Assembly: GCA_026873275.1 (NCBI GenBank)
Contig: JANTUC010000016.1
Span: 558,001 to 622,000, forward strand
Source: Pseudopithomyces maydicus
Taxonomy: Eukaryota; Ascomycota; Dothideomycetes; Pleosporales; Didymosphaeriaceae
Reading direction: 5' to 3'
DNA length: 64,000 bases
Positions within the stretch are counted from its first letter, which is position 1, and the number at the start of each line of letters is the position of its first letter. Made by a program: the position numbers and the translations under genes. The notes under the pieces were generated by a model that had not been told where the DNA came from, ran no database searches, and saw nothing but the letters and a program-made list of their open reading frames with translations. Shown here piece by piece: positions 11,602 through 22,206 of this stretch.

Positions 11602-12593
11602 AGCGGGATACTATGTACGCTTCTGAGAGATAGGCGGAAATGAGGTACTACTATCGAGCGAGAGATACTGGCTAACGTGGGTCGTCGTTGATTGTTGCGT
11701 AGGCAGACAGTTTGATGCCATGACGACTGCGAGTGCTCCCATTGAAGGGCGAGCGTCGCACGCGCCACGCCGCGCTAAGCCAGATTAGACCTCACAGAGC
11801 CGCTCTTTCCCCAACTGACTCTGACCTCCACACGAAAGACCCCGTTGCGATACCCCTGGTCTTTCTCGCCTGTGTTCATCATTCAGGCATCTCGGACATT
11901 TTGGTTCGGACCAGGCTTCAACAACACATACACGGATAGACTCGAGGATCAATTTAGCGAAGAGGACTCCCGATTCCACAACCCATGCATATCTTTCTTA
12001 AACTTCATGCTATTTCGTAAAGGGATTATCTTCTACCGGAGTGCCCGCCATAGTTTCTCGTGCTTTGGGTCGGGGATGGAAAGTTTCAGCCACAAGTCGG
12101 ATGATCAGCTTCCAGGGTCTGGTGATACTCGAGCCTCGACAGTTCAGGTTACGACCATGTCGTCGGGCCTTCTATACACTAGCCATCTCCCTTTTTAGGC
12201 TTTTACGCTAGAGGCCAATGGACTGGCATTCCTTGAACATGCATGGACTTCAACGGTCGATAGTGTTGAGTTTATTGGTAGGTATTTTCTGATCAGGGTG
12301 TCGACAGACCAACGTATGGTCAGTTGGCAAACGTGACTTCTTACATTCTTGTCGAGTGGCTGTGAGACCTTGCCATCACTTGTGCAAGATTCAATGATAG
12401 TTCCTCTTGACACGATTGACTCCAGCCACTTGCTGATGTAGACGAAGAAATAATATTCTAACATGACGTCGAGATGTACCGGTTCATTCTACAATGAACG
12501 TGCTGTACCTTGATCTGCTGCGTGGTCTGCTGTATATCCTCATATCCCGCACCTTGCAAACGAAATCCTCCTGCAATTAACTGACCTTTGGAC
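11602..12593. other. Intergenic: Rab5 promoter and 3' flank of MRJP-like gene
   Basis: About 1 kb with no supportable coding region. The small ORFs present have no family resemblance. Confidence 0.5.
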
Positions 12594-13858
12594 TCAGACC
12601 GCCGGTCCAGCTCCAATCCACACCCTGTACGATCGGAATGGCCCTCGCCTGGCATCTACATTGTTGTATTGCCTTCCCGGACTCAATTCCAACTGATTGG
12701 TACAAAAGTACAACCATCCATCCCAGATCGCTGCGCTATCTGCATGCTGTATCAAACCACTCCGAACCAGGTCCTTGACCACGTAATTTTCCACGTGCAC
12801 CGGCTCAAGCGGGTTCGAGCTTCCAGGCAAGATGCCATTCACTGTAAAATTCACTGCCGCTTGCAGCGTATCGACGTAGAATATCGCGTTGTGCTCACTC
12901 GCCATGATGTATACCCGTCCTTTGTCATCAGCCGTAAGACCCGCTTGTTCCGTGCCGCACTGTCCAGGATCCTGCACGTAGCTCCGCAATTCCTCGTCCG
13001 AGATCGAGTTGTCAATAAGCGCTGCCTGAGAGACATAGTAGAACCGCCGCGAAGCGAGCACGCCCCAGTACACGTTGCCTGACGCCAGAGCGATGCCGTC
13101 TGCTCCTGTAGTGATGAAACTCTTCCGCGTTCCATTCCAGTTATAAATCAGCTGTCCATCATACACACCCACGTATCCTTCGTCCGCACGTGTGAAGGTG
13201 GTGTTGTATAGTCGCCTGTTTGCATATCCTGTCGCAAGATCAATTGAGAGGATGGAGCCCGAGTCCGATTCGTCGGTGATGAAAGCATATCCACCATCGC
13301 CCAGCGTGTTGTTGATTCTAACATCGTTCGCGTTCATCTGATCGTAATACAGATCTTCGGGAATGATGTATGTCTTCAGTAATTCGCCTTGGAGAGAAAA
13401 TGACATTATCTTCGCACCATACTGAAGTGCGGATTTTGCACCGGGGGGATCCCAGAATCGACAATCCAGAGCTGGTTGACGGAATCAAGAACGATGTTTT
13501 GCACATTGATGAAGCACGTGCTGACGTTTTGGCCTGCCGTGCAGTTTTGCATGGCGGCAGAGGGCCATGGCTCTTCAGCGTTGAAGGATGTGCATTTCAC
13601 AACATTGTTGGGCGTGGCACCGGAGTTGCGCGGGTACGTTAGATATAAGACCAAGTTTGGATCGATTGCTAAGCCGGTGGGTGGTGAAGACGACTCGTGG
13701 ACCGGCTCGAGTTGCGGGCCGATGATCGTAAAGTCTGTGGGGCAAACACCAAGGGTGCTGTTCGCAGTTTTGTGGAGGGGTGCTGGACACGTAGAGGGAA
13801 ATTGCGCCGTCACAAGAGGAAGGAGAGCAAGAATGTAAAATGAAAAATTGTGATTCAT
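12594..13858 (-). pseudogene. Secreted MRJP/yellow-like protein, frame broken at a C6 run
   Basis: The N-terminal frame starts at 13858 with a signal peptide (MNHNFSFYILALLPLVTAQ) and runs through LWIVDSGIPP, then leaves the family frame. The C-terminal frame carries QYGAKIMSF, YYDQMNANDVRINN, AFITDESDSG and ends RSYRVWIGAGPAV, normal for fungal major-royal-jelly/yellow-type beta-propeller proteins. The two frames join perfectly if the homopolymer at 13443-13448 (C6 on the coding strand) had one more C; the result would be about 421 residues, a full-length family member. No GT..AG intron explains the jump. This is either a sequencing error in a homopolymer or a young pseudogene; coding quality on both sides is intact. 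The function of these secreted fungal proteins is poorly known. Confidence 0.8.
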
Positions 13859-14262
13859 TATGGTGGATCGGTCATATGATTCGCTACGTGGTGTCAGTCA
13901 AGTTGAATCTGTGTAGATCGTTGTCATTAGCAGTACATTAAATACACTCTGGTTACTGACTTGCTTTGGAAAGGCGGAGACGCGAGGCTTTCATTCACTC
14001 CAAGACTCTTGGAAGTCGGGGTGGTGGACACCTTCCCTACTTGTACGGCTTAACCCCGCAAAGATAGTATTGAGCGACGTCATCTACCACCTAAAGCTGC
14101 AGCGACTAGAAGCACATTAGATTGGCCGTCAAGATACCAAAATCAAGCGGTTGAAGAGTCCTCAACAGATCATTATCAATGCTGGACCACGTGAAAAGAG
14201 AAACGTAGATCATAAACCGGCGTATTCAATTCTTCATAATCACGCTACATGCTTGGGCTCCT
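13859..14262. other. Intergenic
   Basis: About 400 bp between the MRJP-like start and the SnoaL-like stop, with no recognisable gene. It should hold the MRJP-like promoter. Confidence 0.5.
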
Positions 14263-14821
14263 TTACTTAGCTTGTGCACCAGAGTCCTGTCTTGCATCAG
14301 CCAACATCGCAAAGCGTTGAAAATACTTGAAAACTTACCAAATACACCTGATAGAACTCCATCTTCACCTTTTCTCCCTCCTTGACCAAGCGCGCATACG
14401 CAGCCCAGTCTAGACTAGATTCCCCGCCAGCTTTCAATCCATACTTGACTGTTCCATGCAGCATAACCTCGTTAGAGTTCGGGCCGTACGGAAATATCTT
14501 CGCTGGGTTGTGTACGCGACTAGAGACCTTCTCCCATAGACCTTTACGCAGCGCAAGAATCTCTGTCGGGTGCGCTCGTTAGCACCGCAAGTTCAAGTTC
14601 AGGTGTGACAAGCAGATGAAACGGTAAAACAGGATGGAAACCGTACCTTCCGATCCATGTGCCTTCTTAGACGCCATTATCAGCGTTGCATCATTGGTAA
14701 ATGAATCTACGTATTCGCTGTTGGCATCGGGATTGTCCGAGATTGCATAGAAGTCCTCAAAGAACCTTTTGAATGCGGGGTCAAAGGCTGTCGAGGGATA
14801 TTCGGATGTGTACATCTTCAT
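14263..14821 (-). CDS. SnoaL/NTF2-like small protein
   Basis: Three exons (14647-14821, 14339-14562, 14263-14286) encode 140 residues. The introns are 84 nt (GTACGG..GACAG) and 52 nt (GTAAGT..GACAG). The last exon has only seven codons plus the stop (DSGAQAK). The protein has the single-domain NTF2-fold pattern: FEDFYAISDNPDANSEYVDSF, then NDATLIMASKKAHGSEEI, then LRKGLWEKVSSRVHNP, ending in beta strands MLHGTVKYGL and VKMEFYQVYL. Fungal proteins of this type are usually annotated SnoaL-like; relatives act as cyclases, dehydratases or ligand binders, so the substrate cannot be inferred. There is no signal peptide. It sits in a run of co-oriented accessory genes next to an epoxide hydrolase. 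Confidence 0.85.
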
Positions 14822-15424
14822 GATGTCTGATTTCGAGCGGCAGACGGATATTGCAATGTTATAGTTACCAAGTTGTGTTAGACTGATTGACTGATGACGG
14901 AGTGTTGCACATCTGAGTCGGGTAGTGCACTAGTCATCTCCACTACGTGGGGCTCGCTTTGGCCGAGCTTAAGACTTTCAACGTGCAAGCAAACGGTAGG
15001 ATGACCTTTGCGCAATTCCTACGCCGAAGAATAGAAAGCACAGTATATTCAGAATACAGAACTGTGGTTTATTCCCTGTGCTTTTCGATATATAGGTTGG
15101 ACATCCTAAGTATTTGGTACCTTCACAAGTCGGGGGACCAAAGACCAGAGACCAGGGACAGCATCAGACTGTGAATATCTATTTGGAAGTTACTTAGTCC
15201 CCGCGTATGTGATTCATGCCTCAACAGGAGGACAAATGGCTGGTTTCAATGAGTTTTGCTAGTCAGTTTTGCCCTGAGAAAGGAAAGGTGCCCCACCAGT
15301 TCGCCATCGAATCGGCTAAACGCCTCCGTCATACTAGCCCACCGACTATCTTTCCATGTTGCCCCGCAGCAAGTTTTTGCAAAAAGATGTGGCACCTGGG
15401 GATACAAAACAGATTATTATAGCT

Positions 15425-15434
15425 GTATATATAT
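15425..15434 (+). promoter_or_regulatory. TATA element upstream of tRNA-Lys
   Basis: TATATATAT lies about 48 bp before the mature tRNA 5' end, the same position as the TATATATA before tRNA-Arg. This suits TBP/TFIIIB binding by RNA polymerase III. Confidence 0.6.
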
Positions 15435-15444
15435 TTTGTTAATC

Positions 15445-15460
15445 ACAATTCTTTCATCAA
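15445..15460 (+). promoter_or_regulatory. 16-nt upstream element shared by both tRNA genes
   Basis: ACAATTCTTTCATCAA is identical to the sequence upstream of tRNA-Arg at 43561-43576. Here it ends 12 bp before the tRNA. It contains CAA, a common pol III initiation context. Confidence 0.65.
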
Positions 15461-15472
15461 TCACATGATTAA

Positions 15473-15580
15473 GCCCGGCTAGCTCAATCGGTAGAGCGTG
15501 AGACTCTTAGTATTCACGTTCTGAATAAGACGCGTTACAACGTCATCTCAAGGTTGTGGGTTCGACCCCCACGTCGGGCT
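15473..15580 (+). tRNA. tRNA-Lys(CTT) with a 35-nt intron
   Basis: The 5' strand GCCCGGC pairs with GTCGGGC at 15573-15579, leaving discriminator T at 15580. The A box is TAGCTCAATCGGTAGAGCG and the B box GGTTCGACCCC. The anticodon stem is TGAGA/TCTCA with loop CTCTTA..A; anticodon CTT is at 15506-15508. The intron (15510-15544) sits at the canonical position after base 37. The mature length is 73 nt before CCA. It decodes AAG. Confidence 0.96.
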
Positions 15581-15583
15581 GAC

Positions 15584-15589
15584 TTTTTT
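15584..15589 (+). terminator. Pol III oligo-T terminator of tRNA-Lys
   Basis: T6 begins four bases after the last tRNA nucleotide, as expected for RNA polymerase III termination. Confidence 0.85.
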
Positions 15590-15763
15590 GATTTCTGTGC
15601 TCCTCCAGGAAGGAGCTGAGGGAATCATTCTATTCTGTATTTTTGGTGGAAATGCCTCTACATGCCAGATGCCCTTCCTTCATTACAAACGCACAGATAA
15701 GCAAGGACTTGTCCTCTGTCGATATTTTTCGTTTATTCCCACTGCTATAGACAGGCCATACTA

Positions 15764-17154
15764 TCAATGAACTTGTGAATACCCACTCCTCCCTGTTACA
15801 CAGCCGAAGACAGGACCGCCACGACCAAACATAGCCCTCAAATCCTTTACCATCGCGTCTGGGCGCTCCCAGGCAGCAAAATGCCCACCTGTTGCGTACT
15901 CACTCTCGTATACAACTGGACCGAGTGTCTGGTTCCACAGACGAGGCAGCAGCACCGTGTCGTTTGCAAAACGAACGATACCCAGGGGAACATCAACATA
16001 GGCTTGGGATTCGGGAAATGCACCCTTCGGTTTTCGATGCTCGAACTCGTAGAAAACACGGCTGGAAGCGGCCGGACCTGGTGTAGAAAACCTGTATGAG
16101 AAGGTGGTAAGTGTCCAGTTTGCACTCATTCTTATGGAGCTACTCACCAGTAGATGCTGACCCAAGTGCAAATCTCGTCGTCGGTCCACGTATACCCCGA
16201 ATCTGTCCAATCGTGCAGCTTCTCATATATCCATGCAAGCAACGCAACTGGACTATCTGCCAGGGCATAACCAATGGTCTGGGGTCGCGTTGAGGCAATG
16301 TGATAGTATCCAGAAGCGGTCGAAAAGTATTTCGCGGTACGCTGAAGGCCATCAAGCTCAAGGGGAGTGAGTGGGGTGGACTGTAGCTTCTCATGAAGCT
16401 CGGGGTGCTCGGCCTGCGTGGGCTCTGCAGGTAGAGCATTGTTGATATATGTAGCTTTGCAGTGCGTGCGACCGTACTTCATGGCAATGAACCTCGCTGT
16501 GAGACAGCCTAGATCTCCACCCTGCACTACTACTCTAGTGTGAGCCGCGCAGTTCATCTCGTCAAGACTTTGCCAACCTACCATACTCAGTATATCCCAG
16601 GGCCAGCATTAGCTTGTGGCAAATTTCGGCATGCTGATCGATAGCAAAGCCTGGCTACAGTGTTGTTAATTTTGCAGTGACTCGATACATCATATAATAC
16701 ATACCTTGTTGTTGGCAGAAGAAAAGCCAAAGTCTACCAAGCTGGGAGCCACCACATGAAAAGCCGGACTGTGACTGTCACCCTTCAGCCGTGGCAACAT
16801 CTTTGACACCTCGAAGAAGCCGCCGGGCCAATTATGAAGGAACAAAAGTGGAATAGCCTGCTCGATGTCGCTCTTTTGATGAACAAAGTGTATATCGTAA
16901 TTTCCAAAGCCTTCCGCGTGAATCTGGGTTTTAAATTGTGGTAGCTTGTTCAAATCTGCCTCCGCCTTCCTCCAATTGAACTCATCGGCCCAGTACAGTG
17001 ATAGACGTTTCATGATGGTCAAGGGTACACCGCGGGCCCATTTGTCCTCCAGGCCTTCCACCTCGTCAGGAAAATCAGTCAACAAAAGCTTCTGTTTCAG
17101 TCTTTGAATGTTTGCGTTAGGAATATCGATCTTAAAGGCTGTAATACTAGACAT
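15764..17154 (-). CDS. Epoxide hydrolase, microsomal/EHN type (alpha/beta hydrolase)
   Basis: Four exons (16705-17154, 16582-16654, 16148-16529, 15764-16091) encode 410 residues. The N-terminal EHN domain (IDIPNANIQRLKQKLLLTDF) is followed by an alpha/beta-hydrolase fold. HNWPGG supplies the oxyanion-hole motif, VVQGGDLG carries the nucleophile Asp, and GGHFAAWERPD near the C-terminus has the catalytic His. The 16530-16581 intron (GTAGGT..AGTAG) was set by the need to keep YVVQGGD in frame. Exon 3 joins exon 4 at a Trp codon (IYW, FSTPGPAAS). The ATG at 17154 (MSSITAF) is the conventional family start, although the frame stays open further upstream. It hydrates epoxides to diols, probably in detoxification or a biosynthetic branch. 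No membrane anchor is evident. Confidence 0.9.
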
Positions 17155-17328
17155 GGTAATTGAATAATGCTGTTTCAAATAATGAACTAGGATGGAGTTT
17201 TGCTTTGGACAACAGCTGCGGAATGTGCCTTTTATGATACTACTTAAGTAAACATTATAAATCGACTGCCCCAAGTCAGCTTAGAATAAATCCTGTATCA
17301 TTCGCTTCAAGGTTTACGCACCAGCCAA

Positions 17329-18134
17329 TCAAAGTGTGACCCGTGCCTGCGGTACTCCAAAGCAAACATCCACTGCTTCATTTACGGTGATAGCAGCCCA
17401 ATAGGGAGATAGCATCATCTCCTGGATGTAGGCAATGGCTTGCAACATAGTCGTTGTCTCTGGCTCAAACCGTCGGTGAATTGCACCAAGCATGGCCATT
17501 GCGCTGTCCAAATGAAACTGCACCCTATTATAGTTCTCTAGAAGGAATTCAAGGGTGATCAACGCTATGCTCGCGAGTACGGTTCGAAATAGATTCTGCG
17601 GGGAACCATCCATCTGTCTAAGTTCCCTGATGGCTAAGTTGTATTGAAAAAGAGCGTATTCATCAATGGGATACTGCTGCTGCCAATTTCTTTCGTAGCG
17701 ATTTCTGCTGAGGGCGCCGATAGCGAGAGCAATGCGGCGGAACGATTGATCGGTCTGACTTGCTCGCAACACTATCTCCGACCATCTACTCGCTTGGAAA
17801 AACAACGCAAACTCAGGAGCACATACTGCTCGGAAGTAACTGAAGTGTGTTGAATCGATTTCAGAGAGGTTAATAGAGGAAGGTGGCCGCGCAGGCGTAG
17901 GACACTGTGCAACGACAAAATCACACTTCCAGCCTGCCTTCTTGCATGGAGTGCATCTTGGTTTCTGCTCATCACATTTCTTGTGCCTGGTTCTACCACC
18001 TGTTAGTTGCTTATGCGAGCAAAGAGTACCTAATCGTACTTGCATGTTGCGCAGCCCGTCTTCACTTTGCGGACCCCTCGAGCACCATGACGAACTTTTC
18101 CAGCGACTGCAGTAGCCGGTTCTTGTGACTCCAT
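17329..18134 (-). CDS. Zn2Cys6 transcription factor, short
   Basis: Exons 18040-18134 and 17329-17992 encode 252 residues. Splicing at GTACGA..GGTAG restores a binuclear zinc cluster at about residues 28-55: CATCKTRHKKC, then CTPCKKAGWKC, spacing C-x2-C-x6-C-x6-C-x2-C-x6-C. The start ATG (MESQEP) is the first in frame. The remainder resembles the first part of the fungal transcription-factor middle region, with helices such as RRIALAIGALSRNRY and YNLAIRELRQM. The protein is much shorter than typical 400-700-residue members, so the C-terminus may be lost or continue through an unseen intron. Its position between an epoxide hydrolase and an EthD-type gene makes it a candidate local regulator (inference). 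Confidence 0.82.
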
Positions 18135-18892
18135 CGCGTGTGGAGAGAAACCATGCAGTGATGTGAAGGAGAACTATGTCAAGTCTCTGCTGAAAATCAG
18201 GTAAATGCTGGCTGAGTACAACACAGGTTGCAAGTGATTGGCTACAGCGTAACTTGAGTACGCTAAAGCAAGGTGCAGATCCTTCGGGTTCGGCTCACGC
18301 AAATCCCAACATGCAGCTTGAACGTCACGCCTCCATCGTGCTTATGGATACCATCCCCGCCGTTACTGTGTTCTTTCTCACACGCCCCCTTTTACTTTGA
18401 TGGAGTTATCGCGTTCAAGTGTGGTCTATGGTAGATCATGACGAGACATGGAATAGCTCGGTTTGAACTTCACTGGAATTTCAAGCACACATCGCGCATA
18501 ACAACATGTACCGGACAGACTTGGGCGATCGGAACTTGAGAAAACCTTCGCATGGGCACACTGGTATCTCCACTGTGGACAACATATGCGCAGAACGGCC
18601 GGGAAAACAAATGATGTGTTCGGAGAGCTCTAAGGTCTGATGGAAATTCGATCTTAATCCCCGATACGATTAAAGTACTAGTTCGATGACTCTGACCGTC
18701 TTAGTTGATGGATTTGTCGATGTTGGTAGCTCAGCGGACTGGCATAACCAGCTAGCACCATTTGTCGACGGCTCAAGTATCATCCGCCTTGAGCATCAAA
18801 ATCCCAAACAGAATTGGCGGAAACAGCGACATAGCGAGGACATGAAATCATCTGACGGTTCCCGGTCCAGCTTGGCACAATTCGGGTTCGTT
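18135..18892. other. Intergenic
   Basis: About 760 bp between the Zn2Cys6 start and the EthD-type stop. A plus-strand ORF at 18686-18961 overlaps the EthD-type exon and has no recognisable domain. Confidence 0.5.
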
Positions 18893-19383
18893 CTAAGACT
18901 CCTCCAGCTTCTGCACCTGCGCTCTTTCACCGAGCGTGTGCTCCCTCCTCATAACCATTAATTTAGTCTTCGCAGGGTCTGCGAACTTCCCTTCTTCTTC
19001 CAGAACCGGCTCAGCGGCGTCGGTGTGCATGAAAGCAAGAAACTGCTGACAATGAAGTTCGTCCGCAAAGGTCTACCAGTCGCTCATCAGCATTCTTTCT
19101 AAATCGCTTCGATACGCTTACTCACCATCTCACCAAAGCAGTCCCAGTCCATGCCATCGTCAGTGCCGAAGATGATTCTTGGAACACCTTTTGGACCCTC
19201 GCCCTCTTCTACATGATACCGTCGCGTCCATGTCAAAGGGTGTGCCTTTCCCATGCATTGCTTTAATAACGGAGCGTAGACGGTTTCGTTGTGGTGTCGG
19301 AATTCCTCACGTGAGATGCCCTCCTTGCGCGATGCAACCGTCACCAGAACGAACGGATATTTGGTAATGACCGTGTCAGGCAT
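18893..19383 (-). CDS. EthD-domain (dimeric alpha/beta barrel) protein
   Basis: Two exons (19126-19383 and 18893-19072) with a 53-nt GTGAGT..GGTAG intron encode 145 residues. The start is MPDTVITKYPFVLVTVASRK; a first ferredoxin-like strand leads to EFRHHNETVYAPLLKQ and HPLTWTRRYHV, the typical EthD/ABM layout with conserved HxxE and TRRYHV-type segments. The second exon gives TFADELHCQQFLAFMH and a charged tail ending KLEES. Fungal relatives include small enzymes that act on aromatic polyketides (decarboxylation, dehydration) and many uncharacterised proteins. There is no signal peptide. It is the most upstream gene of the co-oriented accessory set. Confidence 0.85.
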
Positions 19384-20340
19384 GTTGAATAATTTTTGCC
19401 GTTAATTATATCAGCAATTGGACACGGCAAGAGTGTGCAAAGTACAAATGCAGAACCTGCTTTTATAGGTTCTAGGCTCTTGGTCTGGATCGGAGAGGAC
19501 CCTGGGGAAATGAATGGTTCGGAATGTGTATTTCTGGGGTACGGAGATCTGACCGTGCCGGTTGAATGGAAGAAGACGCAATAAGAGCAGTAGCAGCTTT
19601 GTGATATTCAGGGGAAATTTAGGGCCATGTTAGCATGGCAAACCTTAAGCGATTGAGGCCAAAACTAGTCGTATGGAACCCCACAACGCTATAATAATCG
19701 CGTAAAAGAGAAATATTGGGCTAGACTGAGGCTGTAAAGAAGGTCCGAAATTCCTCGTGTTTTATGCAATCAGCTCACTCTTCGGAGACACCCGCAAATC
19801 GATACCGTGCTGGCACCACCCCAAGAGAATTGTTGTTGCTAGTTCGAGGGATGGTTTTTGCATAGTAGCCGTTTCTTACCAATCGCAAACAAGCAAGGGT
19901 CTATCCGCGGGCCGCTACAGAGACTAAGGCTCGGCACTTGCAAGTCAGCATTTCGGGCGGCCAACACGACGAAATTAGACTAGCTTTTGAACTGACAGCG
20001 ACAGTGACATGCTCGTATTCATAGCCTGTAGCTTATGCTATGTAATATAGCATGGGTTGCGGCACGGTAGGCAAAGTTTTTTTCTTGTTCATATCGATAT
20101 GCGACACCAATGGGCCGTTTGTACAGTCAATTCAGTTATTGTGTTGGTATTCATACTTCCAGTATCAATAAATACAAGCCAGTTCCAATAAATTCGCTGT
20201 TCAATCCAATTTGCTACAAAACTGGCCGCCGTCGCTATGATATTGTCACAAAGGCCTGATCAGCTTCGATCCGATAGATCCGGAACCTTTCTGATCTTCC
20301 TGTCCCAATTGGATGATATCAGATCCGTGCAAACTACCCT
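19384..20340. other. Intergenic
   Basis: About 960 bp, moderately AT-rich, with no supportable gene. Confidence 0.5.
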
Positions 20341-21603
20341 CTAAGAATCTGAATCCTCACTCTCTCCACCATATTTGTCGAACCACTCCAAGTCCGAGTC
20401 AGCACGTTCGAAAGAGGACCATGGATCCGCATGTTTCCCATCCTCATTCACTCGAAACTTCCTATATCTGGAATAATGTAGCGTCCTAGTCAATGTCTCC
20501 TTCTCTACTTGTTGTCCTTCATTCTCGCCTTGTTGTCCCTCATTATCACTTGTCTCCTCATCTGACCCGTACCTTGGCGAATCTATGGGCGGCTCCTGCC
20601 AATTTTCTGGATCTGTCACAGTGAAGCTGTCGATTGATTCGAGCCACACCCCCTTTTGAAAGTCCGGCCTGAGGCGAGTTTTTTTGTGAACCAGTACGAA
20701 TGACGGTCCATCGAATCGTTGAGATAGGTGTAGTTCAGGACCCGGACTTTCTCTAGACGCGTGCAAGATTCGAGGAAGGAAAGCACGCGCTTGAAGTCTT
20801 TGCGGTTGCCTCTTTCTACGTTCCCGATATCTCCGTACAAGGTTATTGAAGTGATGGCGGGGTAACGCTTTGTGGGAATGGTGGAGGCGAAATGAACTAC
20901 GTCGAGGCCAAGGTAGAACTCGAAAGTGTTGAGCGAATATAAAAGATCGATTGCCTCGGTGTAACTTTACGATGGAATTAGCCATGTTTCTCGTATCCCT
21001 TGACGCAGACTTTTTGTTCCCCTCCTCATTCTTACTCTTCTAGAGCCATCTACATAATAATACCCAAGGAAACACTTACATCCGTCTACAGCTCCTAAGT
21101 AGAGATAGCGGCTGCCATTTCTCGCCCGGCAGAGTGGGAAGAGGGTCCCATCTTCTGTCTTCTTCTTCCATGCGGACGCCATTGCTGTACGTGTAACTTG
21201 GATAATACATGTGATAGCAACGACCATGTGGCATATTGTCAGAAGGAGGACCGCGGATCTCGATATGTCTCGGGCGTTCCTCAACTTGCGGTACGTACTC
21301 TTGCCACACACGCTCACAGTCCGTGATTCGGAAATGTCGTTCATGAGGGTGGTCTCCTTGTGTTATGTGTAGAGGCTCCCCGAAGTCCAGTGAGTATTCC
21401 CATATTCGCGAGCGGATCTCGAGCGGTAATCTTTCAAACAAGGGACTTTGAAATTGGTTCAAGGTCTCGTTTTGGGTACGAGTTTTTGGATCGTTGGTGC
21501 TTGCCGTTATTGCACTCAGAGATTGGCGTCGCTGAAGCTTTTTTCGCTTCTCTTCATAATAGTCCTCTAATTCTTTCATCGTTGTGGGGAAAATATCGGA
21601 CAT
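20341..21603 (-). pseudogene. 2EXR-domain protein, frame broken at an A7 run
   Basis: Exon 1 (21080-21603) begins MSDIFPTTMKELEDYY and contains the 2EXR signature FERLPLEIRSRIWEYSL near residue 55, a fungal F-box-like module, and ends LLRSCRR. A GTAAGT donor and an unusual AAG acceptor join it to 20964, giving IYTEAIDLLYSLNTFEFY, the expected continuation. At the A7 run on the coding strand (20679-20685) the frame then switches from FTKK to RLRPDFQKGVWLESI. One added A would restore a single frame of about 382 residues ending GGESEDSDS. The cause is a homopolymer error or a genuine inactivating deletion. The family is large, lineage-specific and functionally uncharacterised. The acidic C-terminus contains a GEQ-type short repeat (EGQQGENEGQQ). 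Confidence 0.75.
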
Positions 21604-22206
21604 CGTAGCAAATGCCTGGAATCAGTGTAGAATGGAAGAGGGTCTCAACAGACTTCAAGGGTTAACTGGATTATTTGAAGAAGTTTTATTAGAGGTGGCC
21701 TCCTTGTGGAGAATACTTCTCTCTAGCTTCGGAATACCTCAGGTAGGCGGAGTGGTGGCTGAGTCTGCGGCACAGCCCGGGCGTCAGCGGAGTGAGTGGG
21801 GCACGTATAGGCTGACTAATATTATATTGCGAGACTTCCACTGTAGTAAGGCACTGATCACGCTTTCTGTGTTCGATTGATGGTCAGTACCTAAACTCGG
21901 TCCCCTGGCATTTTCACAAACATAAATTTCATTGTTTGCGCGTGTGCAAAGATGTCAGGGTAACAAACAGTGCGGTAGTGACAGATGGGTATATACATAA
22001 AGATTGATGTAAAAGGTTACAGAGTTAAGATTCACCCCTTCTACTGTCATCGAAAAAGATGTATTGCTTTCCGTAGATTGCTCTACATATCACTCATTGT
22101 CGATTCGACTAATCGACCCTTTCTTTCCTCCAACGAAAACCAAGACTCATCCCTCCACCCTACGGGAGCGTGATTGCCCGAGGGGCGACACAACAGTACC
22201 CAGTGT
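21604..22206. other. Intergenic
   Basis: About 600 bp: promoter of the 2EXR gene and 3' flank of the surface-protein gene. No gene is seen. Confidence 0.5.

Larger units (their letters stand above)
14822..15472. other. Intergenic, with tRNA-Lys upstream region
   Basis: About 650 bp without a gene. The last 50 bp carry TATATATA and the 16-nt element shared with the tRNA-Arg gene. Confidence 0.55.
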
